Below, in pieces: positions 25,518 to 33,770 of a stretch of 55,608 nucleotides of DNA. Source of the stretch: UBA2386 sp046306335 (GTDB taxonomy: Bacteria; Planctomycetota; UBA1135; UBA2386). The DNA lies in NCBI GenBank assembly GCA_046306335.1, contig JBKDXM010000060.1, positions 1 through 55,608 of the forward strand. Reading direction: 5' to 3'. A program made the position numbers and the translations under genes. Position 1 is the first letter of the stretch. Each line of letters starts with the position of its first letter. A model generated the notes under the pieces. The model made no database searches, was not told the DNA's origin, and saw only the letters and a list, made by a program, of their open reading frames with translations.

Positions 25518-27442
25518 TCGCCGCTGGTCTCGCGCAGGTTCTTCTCGAACAGCATCGCCGCCACGCGGATGAGGTCGCGCTCGGTGATGATGCCGACGAG
25601 GCGATTGCCTTCCTCGACCACCGGCAGGCTGCCGATCTTGTGGCGGCGCATCAGCTCGATGGCCTCCAGCGTCGGCGTGGCCGGCGTCACCGTGTGCGGA
25701 TCGCCGATCATGATGTCCTTGACCGCGACCGGCTGGCGCTCGGCGCCGCGCATGCCCTGGCCGACGAGGCGCAGCAGCGTGCGGTGCGAAACGAGGCCGA
25801 CGAGCTTGCCTTCGTTGTCCTCGACCGGCACGTGGCGGATGTGGCGCCAGTCCATCAGGCTGGCGGCGAGGTCGACGACGTCCTCGGGGTGCACGGTGAA
25901 CAGGTCGGTCGTCATGAACTGACCGACCTGCACGTAGCTCTCCTTCCAGCCCTCGAACTCGCCGGTGTCGGCGAGTTCCCACGTGTGCACCGGCTCGCCG
26001 GTTTCCTGGCGCGACTGCATCGCCCGCACCAGCGCGCCCATGCGCTGGTCCTTGGTGCCCTTGTCGCCCATCGCGGCGAGCGAGTCGAGCACCCAGCGGG
26101 CGCCGGTGCGGCCACGCTTGCAGCGCTCGCCGATGATGCCGAGGTACCGATCGATGTCGCCGGTGTCGACCTTGGCGCTCTCGAGGCCCGCGCGCGCCAT
26201 CGGCAGCAGGACCTCCTGGATCAGCTGCTGCGCCGAGTGCTCGCGGCCGTGGAACCACGTCAGGTTGGCCTGCAGGCCCAGGCGCGCGGCGGCGATGAAG
26301 TTGCCCTTGGCGTCGTCGAACGACATCACCTTGCCGACGTCCGGCACCTCGTGCGAGATCGCCGACATCAGGCCGAAGAAGAACGCGCCGTTGGCGATCT
26401 CGTCGGCGACCGTCGGTCCGGCCGGGAAGGCGCGGGCCTCGATGCGCAGGTGGGGCTTGCCGTCGCTGATGCCGTAGCAGGCGCGGTTCCAGCGGTAGAC
26501 GGTGCCGTTGTGCAGCCGCAGGGCGGTCATCGCCGGCACGCCGCCGCGGTCGAGCACCGCCGCCGGATCCTCGTCGATGTCCGTGGCGAGCACGGTGCGG
26601 AAGCGCGCGATGTCCTCGCGGAAGATCTCCAGCACGGAGTCGCGCACCCAGCCGTCGCCGAAGTTGACGCGCGGCCGCCGGCCGCGCAGCTGGTGCGCCG
26701 CCGAACGCGCGTCGACCGACTGCTGGAACAGCGCCACGCGGGTCTCGCGCCACAGCCGCCTGCCGAGCAGCACCGGCGAGTTCGTCGCCACCGACAGCAC
26801 CGGCGCGGTGATCGCCTGCGCGCAGTTGTAGAGCTTGGCGAACTCGCGCGGCCCGACCTGGAAGTGCACCTGGAAGCTGGTGTTGCACGACTCCAACATG
26901 ACGTTGTCGTGCGTCATCTCGAAGTCGTCGACGCCCTTGATGCGGAACTGGAACTCGCCGCCGCGCAGCGCGGTGATGGCACGGTTGAGCGCGAGGAACC
27001 GCGGATTCTGCACCATCGAGTCGAGCGACAGGTCGCTGCGCCGCAGCGTCGGCAGGATGCCGGTCAGCACGACGCCGCCGCCGAGTTCGCGCGCGGCCGC
27101 ACGCGCCCGCTGCACGAGCCCGTGCAGCTCGGCCTCCATCGTCGACAGGCACTTGCCGCCGTAGACCTGCGGGTGCAGGTTGCACTCCAGGTTGAACTGC
27201 GCCAGCTCGTAGGTGAACTGCGGGTGCGCGAGCTTCTTCATCATCGCGTCGGCGCCGCACCAGGCGCGGCCCGAGCGATCGAGCAGGAACATCTCCTGCT
27301 CGGCGCCGATGCGGCGGATGCCGGTCTCGAACCGGTCCTCCTCCACCATGCGTTCGAGCGCGTGGACGTCGGCCAGGATGGCCTTCATGAACGCGCGCAG
27401 TTGCTCGTCGGTGAACCCGCTCGGCAGATCGTGTCGGCCCAT
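25514..27442 (-). CDS. GCS2-type carboxylate-amine ligase fused to a CBS pair
   Basis: The protein has 642 residues from ATG 27442. Residues 1 to about 470 form a glutamate-cysteine ligase (GCS2-like) catalytic domain: GIRRIGAEQEMFLL, NLECNLHPQVYGG, NTSFQVHFQVG, ATNSPVLLGRRLWRETR, HNGTVYRWNRACYG and PHLRIEARAFPAGPT carry the ATP/metal Glu, Asn and Arg residues of the family. From about residue 483 two CBS modules follow (MTTDLFTVHPEDVVDLAASL; IMIGDPHTVTPATPTLEAI), which usually sense adenine nucleotides. The enzyme should form an amide bond with ATP under nucleotide control; the substrates need not be glutamate and cysteine. It is followed by an amidohydrolase through a GTGA overlap. Confidence 0.88.
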   Translation of the reverse strand: MGRHDLPSGFTDEQLRAFMKAILADVHALERMVEEDRFETGIRRIGAEQEMFLLDRSGRAWCGADAMMKKLAHPQFTYELAQFNLECNLHPQVYGGKCLSTMEAELHGLVQRARAAARELGGGVVLTGILPTLRRSDLSLDSMVQNPRFLALNRAITALRGGEFQFRIKGVDDFEMTHDNVMLESCNTSFQVHFQVGPREFAKLYNCAQAITAPVLSVATNSPVLLGRRLWRETRVALFQQSVDARSAAHQLRGRRPRVNFGDGWVRDSVLEIFREDIARFRTVLATDIDEDPAAVLDRGGVPAMTALRLHNGTVYRWNRACYGISDGKPHLRIEARAFPAGPTVADEIANGAFFFGLMSAISHEVPDVGKVMSFDDAKGNFIAAARLGLQANLTWFHGREHSAQQLIQEVLLPMARAGLESAKVDTGDIDRYLGIIGERCKRGRTGARWVLDSLAAMGDKGTKDQRMGALVRAMQSRQETGEPVHTWELADTGEFEGWKESYVQVGQFMTTDLFTVHPEDVVDLAASLMDWRHIRHVPVEDNEGKLVGLVSHRTLLRLVGQGMRGAERQPVAVKDIMIGDPHTVTPATPTLEAIELMRRHKIGSLPVVEEGNRLVGIITERDLIRVAAMLFEKNLRETSGE

Positions 27443-27651
27443 GCTCGTGTCGCTTCCGGTGAAGGCTGGAACGTACCAGGGCGACCGTCGAGTTGCGCGT
27501 GCGCCCCGGACGGCGCGCGGCCGCCTGCTGGCGGCCGCGTCGATGCTCGGCGGCGGGCGGCGAGTGCCGCCGGGTCCGCGAGCCGGCGTGGCCGCGCTGG
27601 CGGCCACCGGGGACAGTCCGAGAACCTGTGGACCGCCTGCTCGTCAGGCGC
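27443..27651. other. Gap between DUF1573-like and GCS2-CBS genes
   Basis: The 209 bases hold a strong hairpin (27516-27539). TACGTT at 27470-27475 (minus strand), 27 bases before ATG 27442, could be a -10. Nothing else was recognised. Confidence 0.4.
27516..27539 (-). terminator. 10-base-pair GC hairpin after the DUF1573-like gene
   Basis: CGCGGCCGCC pairs perfectly with GGCGGCCGCG over a four-base loop, about 113 bases beyond the DUF1573-like stop on the minus strand. There is no T-run. Confidence 0.4.
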
Positions 27652-28872
27652 TCAGCGGACGAAGCCGTTGAACATGATGCGCTTGTCCTTGACGCTCGGG
27701 TGGTTCAAGCCGACGACGAGTTCGCCCTTGAGCATGCCGGTCGGCGCATTGTCGGCGATCTCGACCTCGACGATCAGCTTCTTGCCGTCCTTGCGGGTGC
27801 GCGCCACGACGGCGGCCGCCGGCACCGACAGCTTCTCGAAGGTCAGCGCCGTCGCCTGCAGGTCGACGTCGTCGTTGGGCTCGAACACGACCTCCTTCTT
27901 GCTGCTGGTGCCCTTGCGCACGAGACCGTACGCCAGGAACGCGCCAGGCTTGACCTCGAGCGGCCCCTGGATGAACGCGGCGACGCGGACGGTGAACGTC
28001 GAGCCGTTCTGGACGTCGGTGTGGAACACCAGCGTGCCGCCGCCCTGGCTGTCGGAGTCGACCGGGCCGTAGGTGCCGCGGATCGTCCACGTCGTCTTGC
28101 CGTCGGCCGCGGACTTCTCCCACTTCGCGGCGAAGCCCTTGACCTCGTCCATGCGCAGGATGCTCCAGTCCTTGTGCAACGGCGAGGTCACCGTGACGGT
28201 GAACTCGCGCGAATCGCTCCAGGCCATCTTGTTGAGCTGCACTTCGCTGGGCGCGACGACGAACAGCTGCGCGCCCGTCGCGTTGAAGTTCAGCTTCATG
28301 TGCGGCAGCGCGGGATCGCTCGTGTGGATGTCCAGCGAGGCCTGCTTGGGGCCGGTGATGGCGTTCATGTCGAGGTGCACCTCGACCTCGCCCTCGGCGC
28401 CCGCCTCGATCGCGATCTGCTGCACGCGCTCGACCTGGTCGGGCTGGCCGGCGACCTTGGTCACCCGCGTCAGCTGGTTGGGCGTCGGCTTGCTGCTCAG
28501 CTCGTAGGTGCGGCCGCCGACGCGCACGATCGCCTTGGCGCACTGGCAACTGCCGGTCAGCTGCTTCCAGTCGACGGGCGTGTTGTTGGGGTTCTTGAAG
28601 GCGAAGGTGCCGACCGCCTCGCCGGTGCCGAAGTACGTCCCCAGGTCCTTGTTGGTCGCCGGGAACCACGCATTGCCGCCGGCCGGGATCGGGAAGCCCG
28701 GCTGCGGCCGCGTCGCCGCATCGACCTTGGGCGACTCGGGGCGGATGCCCGGCGCCGGCGCGATCGCGCCCGGCGCCTGCTTGGTCGGCGCGGGCTCGGT
28801 GGCGTCCTGGGCGACGAGCGGGGCGAAGAAGGCGGCAGCGGCGAGGAGGGCGGCGGTGCGGACGGTGTGCAT
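27652..28872 (-). CDS. DUF1573-like secreted protein
   Basis: The protein has 406 residues from ATG 28872, which begins a signal peptide (MHTVRTAALLAAAAFFAPLVAQ). After a Pro/Ala/Thr linker, a beta-sandwich reads GTFAFKNPNNTPVDWKQLTG and then SCQCAKAIV, recalling the F-x-N-x-G ... SCGCT pattern of DUF1573 proteins, which are common in planctomycetes and Bacteroidetes. Further Ig-like strands follow (FVVAPSEVQLN; VVFEPNDDVDLQA). At about 400 residues it is much longer than single DUF1573 domains and may hold two or three sandwiches. It is presumably periplasmic or surface-exposed. Its role is not known. Confidence 0.75.
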   Translation of the reverse strand: MHTVRTAALLAAAAFFAPLVAQDATEPAPTKQAPGAIAPAPGIRPESPKVDAATRPQPGFPIPAGGNAWFPATNKDLGTYFGTGEAVGTFAFKNPNNTPVDWKQLTGSCQCAKAIVRVGGRTYELSSKPTPNQLTRVTKVAGQPDQVERVQQIAIEAGAEGEVEVHLDMNAITGPKQASLDIHTSDPALPHMKLNFNATGAQLFVVAPSEVQLNKMAWSDSREFTVTVTSPLHKDWSILRMDEVKGFAAKWEKSAADGKTTWTIRGTYGPVDSDSQGGGTLVFHTDVQNGSTFTVRVAAFIQGPLEVKPGAFLAYGLVRKGTSSKKEVVFEPNDDVDLQATALTFEKLSVPAAAVVARTRKDGKKLIVEVEIADNAPTGMLKGELVVGLNHPSVKDKRIMFNGFVR

Positions 28873-28914
28873 GGCGGGGATCGGCGCAGGAGCGCGGGAA
28901 GACGCTCGCGGGGC

Positions 28915-28920
28915 ACTATA
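28915..28920 (-). promoter_or_regulatory. -10 hexamer TATAGT for the DUF1573-like gene
   Basis: On the minus strand TATAGT (5 of 6 matches to TATAAT) sits 42 bases before ATG 28872, in very GC-rich surroundings where such a hexamer is rare. A start near 28908 would give a leader of about 36 bases. No good -35 was found. Confidence 0.5.
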
Positions 28921-29011
28921 GCTCGCGCCGGCGGCGAAAACTCCCGGAGCGCCCCCTGCCGCCGCACCGACGGCGTGTTGCATCCCGGCCATGGCGACGG
29001 ACACTCCGCGC

Positions 29012-29653
29012 ATGCGTCCCTGGTTGCTCCTCGTGATGGCTCAGGCGGGCGCGCTGCCGCTCGCCGGCTGCTGCACGATCGCCCGCGGTCTCTGTGGTCC
29101 CGACCGCACGCCGTGGATCCAGATCGACTTCGCCACGCCCGAGTCCGCGGCGCGGACGTTCCTCGAAGCCCTGCGCCGCGACGACCCCGAGGTGGTCTAC
29201 CGCTGCCTGTCGCACGAGTGCCGCAAGCGCCTGGGCATCGACGGCTTGGCGGCGCAGCTGGCGTGGACGGAGGTCCGCCGGCAGTACCCGTACCTGCACG
29301 TCGCCGGCTACGCCGCGGTGCCCGCCGCCGAGCGGCGGGGCGCCGACCGGGCGCGCCTGCGCCTGGACGTCGAAGGCAGGTTGGTCGAGGTCGACCTCGT
29401 GCGGCAGGCGAAGTGGGAAGTGCGCTACCGGCGTGCCGACGGCTCGCTCTACGAGCCCGGCGCGCTGCTCGCCGACGCCGCGACGGTGGCGGCGATCGCA
29501 GCCGACCCGGCCGACGAACGCTCGACCCTGCAACTGCAGCCGCTGCGCTTCCGCCACGACGGCCTCGACGCCGTGGCGCTCGACGACGTCGAGTTCGCAG
29601 GCATGGTGCGCGACTGGAAGATCGCCGGTTGGACGGCCGCCAACGACGGCTGA
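29012..29653 (+). CDS. Predicted lipoprotein of unknown function
   Basis: The protein has 213 residues from ATG 29012; ATG 28991 adds seven residues. The N-terminus is a lipoprotein signal: MRPWLLLVMAQAGALPLAG followed by Cys-Cys, with the lipobox L-A-G-C. The mature part is soluble and well coded. The phrase TPESAARTFLEALRRDDPEVVYRCLS resembles NTF2-like or DUF4878-type modules that follow lipoboxes, where a short helix pair precedes a curved sheet. No enzyme motif is visible. It diverges from the DUF1573-like gene. Confidence 0.75.
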   Translation: MRPWLLLVMAQAGALPLAGCCTIARGLCGPDRTPWIQIDFATPESAARTFLEALRRDDPEVVYRCLSHECRKRLGIDGLAAQLAWTEVRRQYPYLHVAGYAAVPAAERRGADRARLRLDVEGRLVEVDLVRQAKWEVRYRRADGSLYEPGALLADAATVAAIAADPADERSTLQLQPLRFRHDGLDAVALDDVEFAGMVRDWKIAGWTAANDG

Positions 29654-29697
29654 CGCCGCCGCGCCGACGCCCTGCGGCCAGGAGTCTGCGGCACGGA

Positions 29698-29739
29698 ACG
29701 CGCGCCGGGTGGCGCGGCCTTTCGTGACGCAGATTCCTA
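29698..29739 (+). repeat. 42-base dispersed repeat, copy 2
   Basis: This is the partner of 23132-23173 (37/42 identical). The hairpin here is CGCGCC, loop GGGT, GGCGCG, all Watson-Crick. The right end overlaps the stop codon of the L,D-transpeptidase gene on the other strand, so the repeat lies between two convergent genes. Confidence 0.7.
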
Positions 29740-30945
29740 CGGCCGCAGCGACTCGGTCGCGCGCACGACGACCTTGCTGCCGACGGGCAGCAGCCGGAAC
29801 AGTTCCTCGATGTCGGGCGCGTACATGCGGATGCAGCCCATCGACGACATCGTGCCGATCGTCTCGGGCTGCGGCGTGCCGTGCGCGCCGAAGCCGACGT
29901 ACGAGTCGTGCAGGAACTTGATGAAGTACTCGCCGAGGATGTTCTTGGGGTGGCCGTAGCCGTAGACCTGCCCGTCCGGCGACGTCCAGTCGGGGCGCGC
30001 CTGCTTGGGGCCGACGGTGAACTCGGTGACCGGGGTGTGGTCGTTGGCGCCGTGTCCGACCCAGTACAGCCGGATCAGGTGCTCGCCGAGGCAGACCGAC
30101 AGCGCGAAGCTGCGCTTCTCGAGCACGGCGACGATCGGCGACACCGGGACCTTGATCTTCTGGCCGACGGCGAGGCCCTTGGGATTGCGGATGCGGTTGA
30201 AGATCGCCAGCGTGCCGTCCTCGACCTTCATGCCCTCCTTGCGGAAGCGGCCGGCGATGCGCGCGAGCGAGTCGCCGCTGGCGACCGTGTAGCTGCGGCA
30301 ACCGGCAACGTTGGCCGGGTCGAACAGCCAGCGCTCGACGCGCACGAGGTGCTGCTTGTAGACCTCGTCGACCGCGGCGCGCGCGGCGGCGTCCTCGCGG
30401 GCGATGCGCCCCTTGACCAGGACGCCGAGCAGTTGCGTGCCGCCAGCGAGGGCCTCGGCATCCGGCCGCGAGCCCAGGATGGCAGCCGCCTTGGCGACCA
30501 GCGCGCGGCCTTCGGCCGAGTGCAGGCAGGCGTTGTCCGGACCGACCGCGGCGAGCACCGCGGCGAAGTCGTCCTTGGTCGGCTGCAGCGCCATGGCGAG
30601 CGCCGGCGCATCGGCGCCAGCGCCGCCGGCGAGCGTCGCCCAGGCCGCCTGCACGACCGCAGGCTCGCGCGCCGGCAACTTGGCGAGCAGTCCGGCGACC
30701 GCGGGCGCGGCGTCGCCAGCCGCCCGCGCCGCCGCCGGGGCAGCTGCCGGGGCAGTTGCTGAGGTTGGCGCTGTGACCGGGGTCGCCGGCGGCACTTCCT
30801 CGCTGGCGATCGTCGCCGCCGCGCGCTGTCGCTCGGCCGCCGCCACGGCAGCGCCGACGCCGGCGGCGTCGGGCGACTCGTCCGTCCGCTGCCAGACCCA
30901 GAAGGCAATCCCTGCCGCCAAAAGCAACGCCAGCAACGCTCGCAT
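29737..30945 (-). CDS. L,D-transpeptidase with a LysM domain
   Basis: The protein has 402 residues. ATG 30945 is supported by a Shine-Dalgarno GGAGG about eight bases upstream, rare in this window. An N-terminal signal anchor (MRALLALLLAAGIAFWVW) leads to a long Ala/Pro-rich stretch, a LysM peptidoglycan-binding module (YTVASGDSLARIAGRFRKEG to GLAVGQKIKVP) and a YkuD catalytic domain. The active-site box has HGTPQ then SSMGCIRM, with the catalytic Cys and the His and Arg of the family. It should make 3-3 peptide cross-links or attach proteins to murein in the periplasm. Confidence 0.93.
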   Translation of the reverse strand: MRALLALLLAAGIAFWVWQRTDESPDAAGVGAAVAAAERQRAAATIASEEVPPATPVTAPTSATAPAAAPAAARAAGDAAPAVAGLLAKLPAREPAVVQAAWATLAGGAGADAPALAMALQPTKDDFAAVLAAVGPDNACLHSAEGRALVAKAAAILGSRPDAEALAGGTQLLGVLVKGRIAREDAAARAAVDEVYKQHLVRVERWLFDPANVAGCRSYTVASGDSLARIAGRFRKEGMKVEDGTLAIFNRIRNPKGLAVGQKIKVPVSPIVAVLEKRSFALSVCLGEHLIRLYWVGHGANDHTPVTEFTVGPKQARPDWTSPDGQVYGYGHPKNILGEYFIKFLHDSYVGFGAHGTPQPETIGTMSSMGCIRMYAPDIEELFRLLPVGSKVVVRATESLRP

Positions 30946-31233
30946 CACACGACCTCCAGGCCCCGGGAACGCGGGGCAACCGCGGCAGCGACGCCTGACC
31001 GGGCGCAGCTGCGTTGCGCCATCGGCACCTTGCGCGACGGCGACGAGGGCACCGTAGCAGACGTCGGCGGGAAATCGAGTGGCTCCGCTCCGCATGTGCC
31101 GTCGACGGAGGCCGGTTGAACCCTCAGGTTCAGGTGGGCGCCCCCCGAGGCATTTGGGTGCGGGCTGGCGACGCTGCGAGCAGCGCCACCTCCCGCTCCC
31201 GCCTGGCCCCCAAGGTCGGCGCCCGGGGAATGG
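30946..31233. other. Gap upstream of the L,D-transpeptidase gene
   Basis: The 288 bases include the ribosome binding site of the L,D-transpeptidase gene next to 30945. Small hairpin-like repeats occur near 31120 (GAAC, six bases, GTTC) and 31164-31186 (CGCTG, CGAG, CAGCG). No gene is supported here. Confidence 0.35.
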
Positions 31234-31395
31234 TCATCGGTTCAACTTGATGGCCTGCGTGCAGCTCGAACACCGCAGGGCGGAGCACTCGAAGGCGGGA
31301 CAGTAGGGCGCGCGCCCGCCCCGCACCAGGGCGCAGCGCACTTCGCCGCAGCACCCGCGGCGCTGGCGGCGGTGGCGGCGCTGGCGCGGCCGCAC
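31234..31395 (-). CDS. Possible 53-residue Cys-rich mini-protein
   Basis: Nine bases beyond the Gfo/Idh stop and in the same frame, GTG 31395 opens a frame to TGA 31234. The first 13 residues are nearly all Arg, Gln and His. The rest has seven cysteines in about 31 residues: CC-x4-C-x10-C-x4-C-x4-C-x2-C, then TQAIKLNR. Codon third positions are almost all G or C, as in real genes here. The pattern would suit metal binding or disulfides. No homologue was recognised, no Shine-Dalgarno is visible, and chance or stop-codon readthrough of the upstream gene cannot be excluded. Confidence 0.4.
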   Translation of the reverse strand: MRPRQRRHRRQRRGCCGEVRCALVRGGRAPYCPAFECSALRCSSCTQAIKLNR

Positions 31396-31404
31396 GCACG
31401 GCCT

Positions 31405-32439
31405 TCAGGTCCAGCGGTTGCGCGCGATCGCCGCCAGCACCTGCTCGGCCGCGGCCACCGCCGCGACGCCATCCTCGCCGCTGACGACCGGCCGGGCGCG
31501 GTCGCGCACGCAGCGCAGGAAGTCGACCAGTTCGTCCTGCAGCGGATTGCCGCTGTCGAGCACGAGGTTCTCGACCTGCAGCAGGCCGTCGAACACGAAC
31601 TTCCACAGGTCGCCCATCTGGGCGCGGTCGAGCCGCTCGAGGTCGAGCTGCTCGAAGTCCCAGCCCGGCGCCTTCTTGACCAGCATTCCCTGCGAGGTCT
31701 GGAAGTCGAGGCTGGCGTAGCCCTGCTTGCTGAACACGCGCATCTTGCGCAGCGGCTTCAGCGCCACGCGGTTGGCGGTCAGGTGCGCGACCGCGCCGTT
31801 CTCGAACTTGATGATCGCCGAGGCCATGTCCTCGGCCGGCGTGAACACCGCGCCGCCGAAGGCCTCGACCGAGCGGATCGGGCTCTTCACCAGCGCGAGC
31901 ACGAGGTCGAGGTCGTGGATCATCAGGTCGAGCACGACGCCGATGTCCGTGCTGCGGAAGCTGAACGGCGCGAGCCGGTGCGACTCGATGTAGCGCGCGC
32001 TCTCGCCGATCGCGGCGATGCCGCGCAGCGCCGGGTTGAAGCGCTCGACGTGGCCGACCTGCAACACGCGGCCGTGCTCGCGGGCGAGGTCGACCAGCGC
32101 CTGGCCGTCGGCGGCGGTGCGCGCGATCGGCTTCTCGACCAGCACGTCGACGCCGTTGCGCAGGAAGTCGCTGGCGACCTCGCGGTGCAGCTTCGTCGGC
32201 ACCACGACCGACACGGCGTCGACCCGGCCGATCAGCTCGCGGTGGTCGGCGAACGCCGGCACGCCCCACGTCGCGCTCGCGTGCGCGCGCGCCGCCTCGC
32301 TGGGATCGGCGACCGCGACGAGCTCGCAGTCGAGGCCCTTCAGCAGGCGCGCGTGGTGCTTGCCGAGATGGCCGACGCCGACGACGCCGATGCGCAGCTT
32401 GCGGCCCTCGGCCGCGGGCTCGCCGGGGTCCGCGCTCAC
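31405..32439 (-). CDS. Gfo/Idh/MocA-family NAD(P)-dependent oxidoreductase
   Basis: The protein has 344 residues from GTG 32439, which overlaps the lpxC-fabZ stop codon (GTGA). The Rossmann loop GVGHLG is at 21-26. Lys102 in VLVEKPIA and LMIHDLDLVL (about 165-174) supply the catalytic Lys and Asp-x-x-His-type residues of sugar dehydrogenases of this family. In several Gram-negative lineages a Gfo/Idh gene beside lpx genes encodes GnnA, the UDP-GlcNAc 3-dehydrogenase that leads to amide-linked (diamino) lipid A. The operon context makes that a reasonable guess here, but no GnnB aminotransferase or LpxA is visible. Confidence 0.88.
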   Translation of the reverse strand: MSADPGEPAAEGRKLRIGVVGVGHLGKHHARLLKGLDCELVAVADPSEAARAHASATWGVPAFADHRELIGRVDAVSVVVPTKLHREVASDFLRNGVDVLVEKPIARTAADGQALVDLAREHGRVLQVGHVERFNPALRGIAAIGESARYIESHRLAPFSFRSTDIGVVLDLMIHDLDLVLALVKSPIRSVEAFGGAVFTPAEDMASAIIKFENGAVAHLTANRVALKPLRKMRVFSKQGYASLDFQTSQGMLVKKAPGWDFEQLDLERLDRAQMGDLWKFVFDGLLQVENLVLDSGNPLQDELVDFLRCVRDRARPVVSGEDGVAAVAAAEQVLAAIARNRWT

Positions 32440-33764
32440 GCGTCGACCAGGGTGAACTTCAGCTCGGCCTCGGAGACGAGCCGGCCGGCGACCTTGCCGC
32501 GGGCGCGCACGTGGCCGACCTGCGGCTTGGCGCGGATCGTCTCGACCTCGATGCGCAGCTGGTCGCCGGGGACGACGGCGCCGCGCAGCTTGACCTTGTC
32601 GATGCTCCAGAGCACCGCCAGCTTGCCGGTGTTCTCCAGCTTGCGCAGCAGCAGCACGCCGGCGAGCTGGGCCATCGCCTCCAGCTGCAGCACGCCCGGC
32701 ATGATCGGCTGCTCGGGCCAGTGGCCCTGGAAGAACGGCTCGTTGATGGTGACGTTCTTGATCGCCACGGCGCGCTGGAAGCCGTCGAGCTCGACGACGC
32801 GGTCGATCAGCAGGAACGGGTAGCGGTGCGGCAGCAACTTGAGGATCTGCCGGATGTCGAGGCCGGTGTCGCGCGGCCCCTCGCCCTGTTCCTGCTCGCG
32901 TTCGCGCTCCTCCTGGATGCGCTGCACCAGCGCCATGTTCAGGCCGTGGCCCGAGCGCGTGGCGATGATGTGCGCGTCGAGGTCGAGGCCGGCGTTGGCG
33001 AGGTCGCCGATCAGGTCGAGGATCTTGTGCCGCGCCAGTTCGTCGTCCCAGCGCAGCGTGTTCTCCGCCGGACCGTCGGGGCCCATCACCAGCGTGTTCT
33101 GCGGCGTCGCGCCCTTGCCGAGCCCGGCGGCGCGCAGCGCCTCGACCTCGTGCGCGAACACGAACGTGCGCGCCGGCGCGATCTCGCGCTCGAAGTTGTC
33201 GGACGTCAGCTCGAACGCCACGATCTGCTTGGCGCCGGCGCCGTTCTTCGTCGCGTAGTCGAGGTGGTACTCGATCGTCAGCTTGCCGGAGCCCGGCAGC
33301 GCGACGATGCTCGCCTGCCCTTCGCGGACGTAGATCGGCTGCTTGACCGCGTACAGCGGCCGCGGCGAGCGCGTCTCGACGGTGCCGGCGTCGCGCAGCG
33401 CGCGCGCGAACTCGAGCGCGCAGCCGTCGAGGCCGGGCACTTCCTCGCCGTCGATCTCGACGAGCGCGTTGTCGACGCCGAGCGCGTACAGCGCGGCGAG
33501 CAGGTGCTCGCAGGTGTAGACCTCGGCGCGGCCGTCCTGGATGCACGTGCGGCGCTGGCGCGCCTTCATGTTGGCCCCGGTCGCGCGCACGACCGGCTGC
33601 TCGTCGATGTCGGTGCGCACGAAGCTCACGCCGGTGCCCGGTTCGGCCGGACGCACGACGACCTTGATCTCCTTGCCGGAGTGCAGGCCGACGCCGCGGT
33701 ACTCGACCGTCGCCTTGAGGGTGCGCTGCATGCGGCCCGCGGCCGCCGTGCCTGAGGCTGCCAC
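32436..33764 (-). CDS. lpxC-fabZ: Fused LpxC deacetylase-FabZ dehydratase
   Basis: The protein has 442 residues. Residues 1 to about 295 are LpxC, the zinc deacetylase of UDP-3-O-acyl-GlcNAc and the committed step of lipid A synthesis; ligands and catalytic residues appear in EHLLAAL (His87), HKILDLIGDL (His246, Asp250) and SGHGLN (His273). A charged linker (QEEREREQEQGEGPRD) leads to FabZ, the 3-hydroxyacyl-ACP dehydratase, with LPHRYPFLLIDRV, FFQGHWP (His348) and MPGVLQLEAMAQ (Glu362). Such fusions are known in Bacteroidetes and some other phyla. ATG 33764 is six bases behind the ompH stop; ATG 33731 is an alternative start. Confidence 0.96.
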   Translation of the reverse strand: MAASGTAAAGRMQRTLKATVEYRGVGLHSGKEIKVVVRPAEPGTGVSFVRTDIDEQPVVRATGANMKARQRRTCIQDGRAEVYTCEHLLAALYALGVDNALVEIDGEEVPGLDGCALEFARALRDAGTVETRSPRPLYAVKQPIYVREGQASIVALPGSGKLTIEYHLDYATKNGAGAKQIVAFELTSDNFEREIAPARTFVFAHEVEALRAAGLGKGATPQNTLVMGPDGPAENTLRWDDELARHKILDLIGDLANAGLDLDAHIIATRSGHGLNMALVQRIQEEREREQEQGEGPRDTGLDIRQILKLLPHRYPFLLIDRVVELDGFQRAVAIKNVTINEPFFQGHWPEQPIMPGVLQLEAMAQLAGVLLLRKLENTGKLAVLWSIDKVKLRGAVVPGDQLRIEVETIRAKPQVGHVRARGKVAGRLVSEAELKFTLVDA

Positions 33765-33770
33765 TCGCGC

